64,000 nt of DNA from the NCBI RefSeq assembly GCF_036711975.1, contig NC_091975.1:560501-624500 (forward strand), read 5' to 3'. The stretch's first letter is position 1. Every line of letters starts with the position of its first letter. Positions 34,323 to 47,800 of this stretch are shown here, in pieces. This DNA is from Onthophagus taurus (lineage: Eukaryota; Arthropoda; Insecta; Coleoptera; Scarabaeidae). The position numbers were made by a program, and so were the translations under genes. The notes under the pieces were generated by a model. It saw only the letters and a program-made list of their open reading frames with translations, made no database searches and had not been told where the DNA came from.

Positions 34323-35360
34323 TTTTATCTGCGTTATCAAGGAACCTCTTTGTATATCTCGTTGTTGTGTCTCGTTAGACATTAGGTAATATTTTTCTGG
34401 CTATCTTCTATTTTCTCAAATCGGGCCAGATTTTTTCATGCTCCAATTGTGACACACTGCCCAACACGATGTCTCCATCTCCCACTCTTTTCCAGCTTCT
34501 CCAGCCAGGTTCCGATGTTTCCAAAGGTTTCCTTGTATGTTTCCAACAACATACGATTAAATTTTTTTTTATTTTTGAATTAAAATTGTTAATATCGTTC
34601 TTCTAAGGTGAAAGTGTAGTTTTAGAAATCGATTCCTGGTTTTCCACTACTATTCGTAAATAAAGACACCTAAACAAGTTTTTAATTTTTTTTCTCCGAA
34701 TATTTTTCTTGGTGTTTTTAAATCTGTCGTTGTAACACATGCTGAGTGGTAGTTTTAAAGTTGAACGAAAAGACACGCAGACGTAAACACAATTTACATG
34801 TGAACGTGGTAAAATTATCAGAAAAGATAAACAAGCTGACGACCAAAAGAGAGCTTTCGCCCTCCTCTTCTGATATACTTCTTCTTCTTCTTCCATGTTG
34901 GTTCTTCGGCGACGACGTTTGCGTCCATGTGTTTAAAACTAATTATAATCGGACTTTGCGGGGTTATTGTATCGCTTTGGGATTGTTTACGATTTGAAGA
35001 GATGCGTTTCCTGTGAACGTTTGAAACCATTTTTAGATATTTAAAAACATACCGAGAATTTCATATAACTTACAATATATAATAAATTTAATATAATAAA
35101 TTTGACAACTTTATTTCCGGTCAATGCATGCTGGCAGTTTGACTTCCTGCAAGTTTAGTGGCAGCAGCTTCAATCTGATTTAGTATTGGCAAAACAAAAA
35201 TGGTTGGATGACATCAGAAAGCTTCTTTGAGTATTAAGTTTTTTTGCAATTCCTTCTTCAACAGTTTAAAGATGCAAGAAAGGATAGCTACGATTAGGAT
35301 GGCAGTGTTGAAGCTGTGGCGTTATTTGATTTTTAGCTACAGGTAGCAAATGAAGTTTGC
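34323..35360. other. Spacer between two satellite arrays
   Basis: About 1 kb without recognisable genes. Frames near 34603-35030 run through low-complexity CTT/AAG tracts and lack domains. Confidence 0.4.
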
Positions 35361-35361
35361 C

Positions 35362-38300
35362 ATTGCCAAAATTGGTATAAAATTAATTTCTTGAAGGATT
35401 CTTGTGGAAATATCACCAATTATTAATTAAAGTATCCTCTTTTTAACGCAAAAAGCCGTTTTGAAAAATCACTTTTAGTTTTTGAGAAATAAATTTTTGA
35501 AATGATCGACAATTTTGCAATTTTCGCCGATTAAGTTTTAAAAATTCGTATAAAATCCATTTCTTAGGATATGAGTATGAAAATTTCCCAACGTGTTAAT
35601 AAAAGTGTCCTCTTTCCAATGAACCATCCCGTTTTGAAAAATAACTTTTAGTTTTTGAAAAAACAGTATTTGAAATTTTGATAAAATTTTCAATGTTGCT
35701 ATTTTCATCGATAATTTTCAAAATTCGGTATAAAATTAATTTCTTGAAGGGTCCTTGTGGAAATATCACCAATTATTAATTAAAGTATCCTCTTTTTAAC
35801 GCAACAAGCCGTTTTGAATAATCACTTTTAGTTTTTGAGAAATAAATTTTTGAAATGATCGACAATTTTGCAATTTTCGCCGATTAAGTTTTAAAAATTC
35901 GTATAAAATGCATTTCTTAGGATATGAGTATGAAAATTTCCCAAAGTGTTAATAAAAGTGTCCTCTTTCCAATGAACTATCCCGTTTTGAAAAAGAACTT
36001 TTAGTTTTTGAAAAAACAGTATTTGAAATTTTGATAGAATTTTCGATGTTGCAATTTTCATCGATAATTTTCAAAATTCGGTATAAAATTAATTTCTTGA
36101 AAGAGTCTTGTGGAAATATCACCAATTATTAATTAAAGTATCCTCTTTTTAACGCAAAAAGGCGTTTTGAAAAATCACTTTTAGTTTTTGAGAAATAAAT
36201 TTTTGAAATGATCGACAATTTTGCAATTTTCGCCGATTAAGTTTTAAAAATTCATATAAAATCCATTTCTCAGGATATGAGTATGAAAATTTCCCAAAGT
36301 GTTAATAAAAGAGTCCTCTTTCCAATGAACCATCCCGTTTTGAAAAATAACTTTTAGTTTTTGAGAAAACAGAATTTGAAATTTTGATAAAATTTTCAAT
36401 GTTGCAATTTTCATCGATAATTTTCAAAATTCGGTATAAAATTAATTTCTTGAAGGATCCTTGTGGAAATATCACCAATTATTAATTAAAGTATCCTCTT
36501 TTTAACGCAAAAAGCCGTTTTGAAAAATCACTTTTAGTTTTTGAGAAATAAATTTTTGAAATGATCGACAATTTTGCAATTTTCGCCGATTAAGTTTTAA
36601 AAATTCATATAAAATCCATTTCTCAGGATATGAGTATGAAAATTTCCCAAAGTGTTAATAAAAGAGTCCTCTTTCCAATGAACCATCCCGTTTTGAAAAA
36701 TAACTTTTAGTTTTTGAGAAAACAGAATTTGAAATTTTGATAAAATTTTCAATGTTGCAATTTTCATCGATAATTTTCAAAATTCGATATAAAATTAATT
36801 TCTTGAAGGATTCTTGTGGAAATATCACCAATTATTAATTAAAGCATCCTCTTTTTAACGCAAAAATCCGTTTTGAAAAATCACTTTTAGTTTTTGAGAA
36901 ATAAATTTTTAAAATGATCGACAATTTTGCAATTTTCGCCGATTAAGTTTTAAAAATTCGTATAAAATCCATTTCTTAGGTTATGAGTATGAAAATTTCC
37001 CAAAGTGTTAATAAAAGTGTCCTCTTTCCAATGAACCATCCCGTTTTGAAAAACAACTTTTAGTTTTTGAGAAAACAGTATTTGAAATTTTGATAAAATA
37101 TTCAATGTTGCAATTTTCATCGATAATTTTCAAAATTCGGTATAAAATTAATTTCTTGAAGGATCCTTGTGGAAATATCACCAATTATTAATTAAAGCAT
37201 CCTCTTTTTAACGCAAAAAGCCGTTTTGAAAAATCACTTTTAGTTTTTGAGAAATAAATTTTTGAAATGATCGACGATTTTGCAATTTTCGCCGATTAAG
37301 TTTTAAAAATTCGTATAAAATCCATTTCTTAGGATATGAGTATGAAAATCTCCCAAAGTGTTAATAAAAGTGTCCTCTTTCCAATGAACCATCCCGTTTT
37401 GAAAAACAACTTTTAGTTTTTGAGAAAACAGTATTTGAAATTTTGATAAAATTTTCAATGTTGCAATTTTCATCGATAATTTTCAAAATTCGGTATAAAA
37501 TTAATTTCTTGAAGGATCCTTGTGGAAATATCAGCAATTATTAATTAAAGTATCCTCTTTTTAACGCAAAAAGCCGTTTTGAAAAATCACTTTTAGTTTT
37601 TGAGAAATAAATTTTCGAAATGATCGACTATTTTGCAATTTTCGCCGATTAAGTTTTAAAAATTCGTATAAAATCCATGTCTTAGGATATGAGTATGAAT
37701 ATTTCCCAACGTGTTAATAAAAGTGTCCTCTTTCCAATAAACCACCCCGTTTTGAAAAAGAACTTTTAGTTTTTGAAAAAACAATATTTGAAGTTTTGAT
37801 AAAATTTTCAATGTTGCAATTTTCATCGATAATTTTCAAAATTCGGTATAAAATTAATTTCTTGAAGGATCCTTGAGGAAATATCACCAATTATTAATTA
37901 AAGTATCCTCTTTTTAACGCAAAAAGCCGTTTTGAAAAATCACTTTTAGTTTTTGAGAAATAAATTTTTGAAATGATCGACAATTTTGCAATTTTCGCCG
38001 ATTAAGTTTTAAAAATTCGTATAAAATCCATTTCTTAGGATATGAGTATGAAAATTTCCCAAAGTGTTAATAAAAGTGTCCTCTTTCCAATGAACCATCC
38101 CGTTTTAAAAAATAACTTTTAGTTTTTGAAAAAACAGTATTTGAAATTTTGATAAAATTTTCAATGTTGCAATTTTCATCGATAATTTTCAAAATTCGGT
38201 ATAAAATTAATTTCTTGAAGGATCCTTGTGGAAATATCAGCAATTATTAATTAAAGTATCCTCTTTTTAACGCAAAAAGCCGTTTTGAAAAATCACTTTT

Positions 38301-41300
38301 AGTTTTTGAGAAATAAATTTTCGAAATGATCGACTATTTTGCAATTTTCGCCGATTAAGTTTTAAAAATTCGTATAAAATCCATGTCTTAGGATATGAGT
38401 ATGAATATTTCCCAACGTGTTAATAAAAGTGTCCTCTTTCCAATAAACCACCCCGTTTTGAAAAAGAGCTTTTAGTTTTTGAAAAAACAATATTTGAAGT
38501 TTTGATAAAATTTTCAATGTTGCAATTTTCATCGATAATTTTCAAAATTCGATATAAAATTAATTTCTTGAAGGATCCTTGAGGAAATATCACCAATTAT
38601 TAATTAAAGTATCCTCTTTTTAACGCAAAAAGCCGTTTTGAAAAATCACTTTTAGTTTTTGAGAAATAAATTTTTGAAATGATCGACAATTTTGCAATTT
38701 TCGCCGATTAAGTTTTAAAAATTCGTATAAAATCCATTTCTTAGGATATGAGTATGAAAATTTCCCAAAGTGTTAATAAAAGTGTCCTCTTTCCAATGAA
38801 CCATCCCGTTTTGAAAAATAACTTTTAGTTTTTGAGAAAACAGTATTTGAAATTTTGATAAAATTTTCAATGTTGCAATTTTCATCGATAATTTTCAAAA
38901 TTCGGTATAAAATTAATTTCTTGAAGGATCCTTGTGGAAATATCACCAATTATTAATTAAAGTATCCTCTTTTTAACGCAAAAAGCCGTTTTGAAAAATC
39001 ACTTTTAGTTTTTGAGAAATAAATTTTTGAAATGATCTACAATTTTGCAATTTTCGGCGATTAAGTTTTAAAAATTCGTATAAAATCCATTTCTTAGGAT
39101 ATGAGTATGAAAATTTCCCAAAGTGTTAATAAAGGTGTCCTCTTTCCAACGAACCATCCCGTTTTGAAAAATAACATTTAGTTTTTGAAAAAACAGTATT
39201 TGAAATTTTGATAAAATTTTCAATGTTGCAATTTTCATCGATAATTTTCAAAATTCGGTATAAAATTAATTTCTTGAAGGATCCTTGAGGAAATATCAGC
39301 AATTATTAATTAAAGTATCCTCTTTTTAACGCAAAAAGCCGTTTTGAAAAATCACTTTTAGTTTTTGAGAAATAAATTTTCGAAATGATCGACTATTTTG
39401 CAATTTTCGCCGATTAAGTTTTAAAAATTCGTATAAAATCCATGTCTTAGGATATGAGTATGAATATTTCCCAACGTGTTAATAAAAGTGTCCTCTTTCC
39501 AATAAACCACCCCGTTTTGAAAAAGAACTTTTAGTTTTTGAAAAAACAATATTTGAAGTTTTGATAAAATTTTCAATGTTGCAATTTTCATCGATAATTT
39601 TCAAAATTCGGTATAAAATTAATTTCTTGAAGGATCCTTGTGGAAATATCACCAATTATTAATTAAAGCATCCCCTTTTTAACGCATAAAGCCGTTTTGA
39701 AAAATCACTTTTAGTTTTTGAGAAATAAATTTTTGAAATGATCGACAATTTTGCAATTTTCGCCGATTAAGTTTTAAAAATTCGTATAAAATCCATTTCT
39801 TAGGATATGAATATGAAAATTTCCCAAAGTGTTAATAAAAGTGTCCTCTTTCCAATGAACCATCCCGTTTTGAAAAAGAACTTTTAGTTTTTGAAAAAAC
39901 ATTATTTGAAATTTTGATAAAATTTTCAATGTTGCAATTTTCGTCGATAATTTTCAAAATTCGGTATAAAATTAATTTCTTGAAGGATCCTTGTGGAAAT
40001 ATCACCAATTATTAATTAAAGTATCCTCTTTTTAACGCAAAAAGCCGTTTTGAAAAATCACTTTTTGTTTGTGAGAAATAAATTTTTGAAATGATCGACA
40101 ATTTTGCAATTTTCGCCGATTAAGATTTAAAAATTCGTATAAAATCCATTTCTTAGGATATGAGTATGAAAATTTCCCAACGTGTTAATAAAAGTGTCCT
40201 CTTTCCAATGAACCATCCCGTTTTGAAAAACAACTTTTAGTTTTTGAGAAAACATTATTTGAAATTTTGATAAAATTTTCGATGTTGCAATTTTCATCGA
40301 TAATTTTCAAAATTCGGTATAAAATTAATTTCTTGAAGGATCCTTGTGGAAATATCACCAATTATTAATTAAAGCATCCTCTTTTTAACGCAAAAAGCCG
40401 TTTTGAAAAATCACTTTTAGTTTTTGAGAAATAAATTTTTGAAATGATCGACGATTTTGCAATTTTCGCCGATTAAGTTTTAAAAATTCGTATAAAATCC
40501 ATTTCTTAGGATATGAGTATGAAAATCTCCCAAAGTGTTAATAAAAGTGTCCTCTTTCCAATGAACCATCCCGTTTTGAAAAACAACTTTTAGTTTTTGA
40601 GAAAACAGTATTTGAAATTTTGATAAAATTTTCAATGTTGCAATTTTCATCGATAATTTTCAAAATTCGGTATAAAATTAATTTCTTGAAGGATCCTTGT
40701 GGAAATATCACCAATTATTAATTAAAGTATCCTCTTTTTAACGCAAAAAGCCGTTTTGAAAAATCACTTTTAGTTTTTGAGAAATAAATTTTTGAAATGA
40801 TCGACAATTTTGCAATTTTCGCCGATTAAGTTTTAAAAATTCGTATAAAATCCATTTCTTAGGATATGAGTATGAAAATCTCCCAAAGTGTTAATAAAAG
40901 TGTCCTCTTTCCAATGAACCATCCCGTTTTGAAAAACAACTTTTAGTTTTTGAGAAAACAGTATTTGAAATTTTGATAAAATTTTCAATGTTGCAATTTT
41001 CATCGATAATTTTCAAAATTCGGTATAAAATTAATTTCTTGAAGGATCCTTGTGGAAATATCACCAATTATTAATTAAAGCATCCTCTTTTTAACGCAAA
41101 AAGCCGTTTTGAAAAATCACTTTTAGTTTTTGAGAAATAAATTTTTGAAATGATCGACGATTTTGCAATTTTCGCCGATTAAGTTTTAAAAATTCGTATA
41201 AAATCCATTTCTTAGGATATGAGTATGAAAATCTCCCAAAGTGTTAATAAAAGTGTCCTCTTTCCAATGAACCATCCCGTTTTGAAAAACAACTTTTAGT

Positions 41301-43437
41301 TTTTGAGAAAACAGTATTTGAAATTTTGATAAAATTTTCAATGTTGCAATTTTCATCGATAATTTTCAAAATTCGGTATAAAATTAATTTCTTGAAGGAT
41401 CCTTGTGGAAATATCAGCAATTATTAATTAAAGTATCCTCTTTTTAACGCAAAAAGCCGTTTTGAAAAATCACTTTTAGTTTTTGAGAAATAAATTTTCG
41501 AAATGATCGACTATTTTGCAATTTTCGCCGATTAAGTTTTAAAAATTCGTATAAAATCCATGTCTTAGGATATGAGTATGAATATTTCCCAACGTGTTAA
41601 TAAAAGTGTCCTCTTTCCAATAAACCACCCCGTTTTGAAAAAGAACTTTTAGTTTTTGAAAAAACAATATTTGAAGTTTTGATAAAATTTTCAATGTTGC
41701 AATTTTCATCGATAATTTTCAAAATTCGGTATAAAATTAATTTCTTGAAGGATCCTTGAGGAAATATCACCAATTATTAATTAAAGTATCCTCTTTTTAA
41801 CGCAAAAAGCCGTTTTGAAAAATCACTTTTAGTTTTTGAGAAATAAATTTTTGAAATGATCGACAATTTTGCAATTTTCGCCGATTAAGTTTTAAAAATT
41901 CGTATAAAATCCATTTCTTAGGATATGAGTATGAAAATTTCCCAAAGTGTTAATAAAAGTGTCCTCTTTCCAATGAACCATCCCGTTTTGAAAAAGAACT
42001 TTTAGTTTTTGAGAAAACAGTATTTAAAATTTTCAATGTTGCAATTTTCATCGATAATTTTCAAAATTCGGTATAAAATTAATTTCTTGAAGGATTCTTG
42101 TGGAAATATCACCAATTATTAATTAAAGTATCCTCTTTTTAACGCAAAAAGCCGTTTTGAAAAATCACTTTTAGTTTTTGAGAAATAAATTTTTGAAATG
42201 ATCGACAATTTTGCAATTTTCGCCGATTAAGTTTTAAAAATTCGTATAAAATCCATTTCTTAGGATATGAGTATGAAAATTTCCCAAAGTGTTAATAAAA
42301 GTGTCCTCTTTCCAATGAACCATCCCGTTTTGAAAAATAACTTTTAGTTTTTGAGAAAACAGTATTTAAAATTTTCAATGTTGCAATTTTCATCGATAAT
42401 TTTCAAAATTCGGTATAAAATTAATTTCTTGAAGGATCCTTGTGGAAATATCACCAGTTATTAATTAAAGTATCCTCTTTTTAACGCAAAAAGCCGTTTT
42501 GAAAAATCACTTTTAGTTTTTGAGAAATAAATTTTTGAAATGATCGACAATTTTGCAATTTTCGCCGATTAAGTTTTAAAAATTCGTATAAAATCCATTG
42601 CTTAGGATATGAATATGAAAATTTCCCAAAGTGTTAATAAAAGTGTCCTCTTTCCAATGAACCATCCCGTTTTGAAAAATAACTTTTAGTTTTTGAGAAA
42701 ACAGTATTTAAAATTTTCAATGTTGCAATTTTCATCGATAATTTTCAAAATTCGGTATAAAATTAATTTCTTGAAGGATCCTTGTGGAAATATCACCAAT
42801 TATTAATTAAAGTATCCTCTTTTTAACGCAAAAAGCCGTTTTGAAAAATCACTTTTAGTTTTTGAGAAATAAATTTTTGAAATGATCGACAATTTTGCAA
42901 TTTTCGCCGATTAAGATTTAAAAATTCGTATAAAATCCATTTCTTAGGATATGAATATGAAAATTTCCCAAAGTGTTAATAAAAGTGTCCTCTTTCCAAT
43001 GAACCATCCCGTTTTGAAAAATAACTTTTAGTTTTTGAGAAAACAGTATTTAAAATTTTCAATGTTGCAATTTTCATCGATAATTTTCAAAATTCGGTAT
43101 AAAATTAATTTCTTGAAGGATTCTTGTGGAAATATCACCAATTATTAATTAAAGTATCCTCTTTTTAACGCAAAAAGCCGTTTTGAAAAATCACTTTTAG
43201 TTTTTGAGAAATAAATTTTTGAAATGTTCGACAATTTTGCAATTTTCGCCGATTAAGTTTTAAAAATTCGTATAAAATCCACTTCTTGGAATATGAGTAT
43301 GAAAATTTCCCAAAGTGTTAATAAAAGAGTCCTCTTTCCAATGAACCATCCCGTTTTGAAAAATAACTTTTAGTTTTTGAAAAAACAATATTTGAAGTTT
43401 TGATAAAATTTTCGATGTTGCAATTTTTATCGATAAT
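35362..43437 (+). repeat. 353-bp satellite array (about 23 units)
   Basis: The landmark GGTATAAAATTAATTTCTTG recurs at 35374, 35727, 36080, 36433, 36786, 37139, 37492 and onward, a 353-bp period. Each unit consists of two diverged halves of about 176 bp, both containing CCGTTTTGAAAAA..CTTTTAGTTTTTGA..TTGCAATTTTC. Variant units recur in blocks: the CATGTCTTAGG variant at 37674, 38380, 39441 and 41559 is spaced by 2, 3 and 6 units. The rightmost units (from about 42010) share an 11-bp deletion and have a 342-bp period (42070, 42412, 42754, 43096). Non-coding. Confidence 0.96.
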
Positions 43438-44345
43438 AAAAAAGAAATGTCTTAAAGTCTTTAAAAGAATCTTCTACGCAATTTCTCGTCTTTTCTACAG
43501 CTTCTCCGCAACAGCAGCAGAAGAAGGAGATGAAGAAGAAGCAACAAACCGGTTGGGTTCTTCGCGTTGGCATCTAAGTTACTATACAACCAAGTTACCA
43601 ATTGAAAAATAAACCCACTAAAGACTCTTCTCCGCAAACCTGCACCTGATTTATACTCTTTTACCTCTTACTACTTCGGAGATAATCTCATCCTCTTTCT
43701 CTAGTCACTACAAAATCTTAGCAAAAAGAAACAAATTAGTCTTACTTCTTCTACAACTTTTCTTCTCTTTGCGTGTAAAAGTGAAAGAATGAAAAGAAAG
43801 GGAAGAAGAAGATGAGTTAATTAATCACGTAACAGCTTAAGATTATGACATCTTAGTCGGATTAAAGTCGTAAGAGGTTCGTGATAAATCATCGGTTAAT
43901 TAACAGACATCGATAAGATTTAGAACTCTTTTTTATTATTATTTTTTAACTTTATTATCTCTTACCGAATTATTCAAATTCTATCTTCGCGCGCCATCTC
44001 TCGGTGCGAAAACGTGACCGAGCTTAATATTTGAAGCGTGAAGTTCGTTCCATCTCACTCTCATTCTTGGTATCCGACGATTTAAAGCTGTATGTGTGAT
44101 CAAAGAATAATCCTTTCCCTCTATCTCTTTTCAACTTCGTTTGGAACATTTATTTCTATCTCACTCAACCACATCGCTGCGAGGCCACCTAGAGGGCGAG
44201 TTAACACTTCTTCATTTGTTGACTTTTCAGAGATCAATACGAGAGCGCGCGCATACGGTGTTAAATTATTTTGTTTTTTTTTTTATTATTAGTTATTAAT
44301 TATTATTAATTAGTTAAATGTTTAAAAAAAAAAGTTAAATAACGT
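43438..44345. other. Spacer between satellite and tRNA gene
   Basis: Contains AAGAAG/CTTCTT low-complexity tracts and unique AT-rich sequence. The frames at 43400-43612 and 44092-44292 have no recognisable domain. Confidence 0.4.
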
Positions 44346-44417
44346 TGGAGGAGCTGGGATTTGAACCCAGGACTTTCAGCATGCGAAGCAGACACTCTAC
44401 CACTGAGTTACACCCCC
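44346..44417 (-). tRNA. tRNA-Ala (CGC), slightly degenerate
   Basis: The minus strand folds into a 72-nt cloverleaf: acceptor GGGGGTG/CTCCTCC with discriminator A, D-arm ACTCAGTGGTAGAGT, anticodon loop TTCGCAT (CGC, Ala) and T-arm CTGGGTTCAAATCCCAG. One T-T mismatch in the acceptor and one in the anticodon stem weaken it. Box B GGTTCAAATCC is intact. It could be a functional variant gene or a tRNA pseudogene. Confidence 0.7.
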
Positions 44418-44849
44418 TTGTTATGACACCCCGAATAATATAAAATTATTTTAAACTAATCTTTTTAAATTTAATTATTGTTTTTATTAATTTGTTTTAT
44501 TAATTAATATTCAAAAACGATCATTAAATCCAAATAGTGTTAAAATTAAAATATTCGCGATTTAATTAATAGTATCTCCATCTCTTGTTAAATTTATCAA
44601 TTAAAGAAACGTCAAAAATATTGTTTGTTTACATTAATTTGACAGTTGTACTGGGGGGTTGTATTTTTTGCGATTTATCGATAATCGAGCGGGGGCACGC
44701 TTAAATTTCCAGTGATTTCGTTACCATAGAAAATCAGGAATCATCAAATAAAGTAATAATGACCCCCTTAAAACCCCATTAGCAAGGGAAACGTTTTAAA
44801 AATTTCTTTGAGGTTATGTATACCTTTATAAGAATTTCGATTATGAATT
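44418..44849 (+). promoter_or_regulatory. Upstream region of the centrobin-like gene
   Basis: AT-rich DNA between tRNA-Ala and the next start codon. It must contain that gene's promoter and 5' UTR, but no clear TATA box or initiator stands out. The ATG at 44843 is out of frame and runs into a stop after seven codons. Confidence 0.3.
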
Positions 44850-47800
44850 ATGAGCGAAACGGATGATACTAACGAATTGGTTCTGATCCCACCCGATTTT
44901 TTCAGTTGCGAACTCCCATTTTTCGAAGAGAACCGCTATTTTGATGTGGTCGATAATTTAATAACTCAGGTAAACTTTTTTGAGGTTACGTTAATCTTTT
45001 AATACATTTTTATCATTTTTAGGTGACTAATTTAGAGAATCGCATAAATTCAATTGAAACTAACTCAGATTTATCAAGCATAACATCACCAAAACCGTCT
45101 TTTATGTCTTCAGTTCGAAAATATCGAAGTTCCGATGACGTCACTGAAACCCAAGTAATACAAAAAAGTTATTTTTTAAAAAAGAATATTTAATTATGTC
45201 ATTTTTAGATTAAAGATGGGTTCGATAGTACACAAAGTACGCCACAAAAGCCTCAAACTCGAAGGGTGTCATCTTCTGGTAATTTCAGAGGGCGCAACTT
45301 AAATGCTGAAGGCTTTAAACAAAGTGAGTTAAAAGCGGCAACATTAAAGCAAATCGACCAATACCTTGAAAACAACGAATACTTTTCAAAAAACAGTTTA
45401 AACATAAAAGATTTAGAATTTATGGTACAAAAAATTGAAAATCAACAAAAAGAATTCGATTTTTTATCAGCTAGGAAAGAAAGTAGCGATTTAAATGATA
45501 CAATTCATAGTTTAAGCAGTTCTAGTGGCGATTTAACTCAAATTACGACGATTCCGAATCGATTGGCTGCTGGAAGTGATTTTGTAGCCTCAGTTTCTTC
45601 TAAAACCGATATACGGAGAAGAACCCCTCCTGATGTGAGGCATAATTTGCGGCGAGCAACGTCTAAAAACAGCCCAATGAGAAATAATCAAAAAAAAACA
45701 GCACATTTTCAACGCCAATTCACCGAAACCGACACAACTAGCACAACAAGAGGTTCTGAAAGCTCATTTACACAATACTCAGAGAGATATTGTAATGATT
45801 ACCAACGTTTTTATGATGTTAGTTATTTAAAAAAATTGGATGAAGAAAAAATGAGGAGACAGCGTTGTGAACAACTCATTCAGCAACTCCAAAAGCAAAA
45901 TTTTGAAATGCAAGAACAATTAACATCTGCAATTCGTGTTGATGAAGCGAAAGATGACGCAATTTTGAGATTTCACAAAGCTTGGGAGCAAGTAGCCGGC
46001 CGTTTACAAACATTAGTTGAAGAAAGGGACGCTCTTGAATCCGAAATTAAAGAACTCCACCTCCAACATACCCGAAATTTCACCCAGGCTGCTGATAAAA
46101 TGGTTCAACAAGAAAGCGAACTCAAAAAAATCACCTTAATTTCGCAAACGAACCAAGAAAAAAGTAAAGAAATGGAAAATTTGATCGTCGATTTAACAAA
46201 CGAAATACAAAGATTAAATAAAAAGATTGACGAATTAGAAAGGGAACTGAAAGTGGAAAATGATGCGTGTAAAGGATTAAAAGATGAAGTGGAAAGGAAA
46301 GAAAACGAATTAAAGATGGTTAATGAAGAGTTATTGAATGCAAAGGAAAAAGAACAACAAAAAATATCGGATTTCGAAAACGAAATTGGGAAATTAAAGA
46401 ATGTTTTGAAAGAAGATAAAGGAATGTTAACCGAAAAAGATGGGTTAATTGATACGTTGGAGCAACAGAACCAAAAGTTAATGACGGAAATCGACGTGCA
46501 TAAAAATAAGGCGGTTGATCTTCAAAAAGATCTTGCCAAAATAAAAGAAACCAATGAAAAAGAAAAATTCGATTTGAAATATTTTTATCAAGAACAAGTC
46601 GAGAGAGTTGTGAAAGAAAAACTTTTAGATTTTCAAGTGCAATTGGAAAGAGCCCGAGGTGAACTTGAGGATGATTTGAAAAAGCGAGAAGTTATTGTTG
46701 CGAAAACTGCGGCGACGCATATTCAACAAATTGCTGATAAGTAAGTATTTTATTATACCAAAATAATTAATTATGAAACGAAAGTCTGGCAAAAGATGTT
46801 GGGAAATGAAAGAAAATTAAAAATGCTTTAAAATGAGTCCAAACTCGAAGTATTTAACTTTATTTGTTGCTAAGATATCAATTAAATAAATAAATTTGAC
46901 AGTTGACAGGTCTTAACCTAACTTTTTTATATTTAACGTAAATATGTCGAGTTTGGTGTTAAATTAACGGATTTTTAATGATCTTTAAGATTACGTTTTT
47001 TTTATGTCCTTAAATCGTTAGTTTTTTAAAAAATTTTTTATCAAAATAGAGGTTGGGAAATGAAAGAAAACTAAAAATGCTTTAAAATGAGTCCAAACTC
47101 GATGTATTTAACTTTATTTGTTGCTGAGATATGAATTAAATAAAAAAATTTGACAGTTGACAGGTCTTAACCTAACTTTTTTTATATTTAACGTAAATAT
47201 GTCGAGTTTGGTGTTAAATTAACGGATTTTTAATGATCTTTAAGATTACGTTTTTTGTTATGTCCTTAAATCGTTAGTTTTTTAAACAATTTTTTATCAA
47301 AATAGATGTTGGGAAATGAAAGAAAACTAAAAATGCTTTAAAATGAGCCCAAACTCGATGTATTTACCTTTTTTTGTTGCTAAGATATGAATTAAATAAA
47401 AAAATTTGACAGTTGACAGGTCTTAACCTAACTTTTTTTATATTTAACGTAAATATGTCGAGTTTGGTGTTAAATTAACGGATTTTTAATGATCTTTAAG
47501 ATTACGTTTTTTTTATGTCCTTAAATCGTTAGTTTTTTAAAATTTTTTTTATCAAAATAGATGTTGGGAAATGAAAGAAAACTAAAAATGCTTTAAAATG
47601 AGCCCAAACTCGATGTATTTAACTTTATTTGTTGCTGAGATATCAATTAAATAGAAAAATTTGACAGTTGACAGGTCTTAACCTAACTTTTTTTATATTT
47701 AACGCAAATATGTCGAGTTTGGTGTTAAATTAACGGATTTTTAATGATCTTTAAGATTACGTTTTTTGTTATGTCCTTAAATAATTAGTTTTTTAAACAA

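Noticed and set aside
6383-43437. Satellite arrays considered as CRISPR-like repeats
   Set aside because: Units are contiguous head-to-tail with no unique spacers, in a eukaryotic context.
44346-44417. Calling the tRNA-Ala a certain functional gene
   Set aside because: T-T mismatches in the acceptor and anticodon stems leave open a tRNA pseudogene; kept with reduced confidence.
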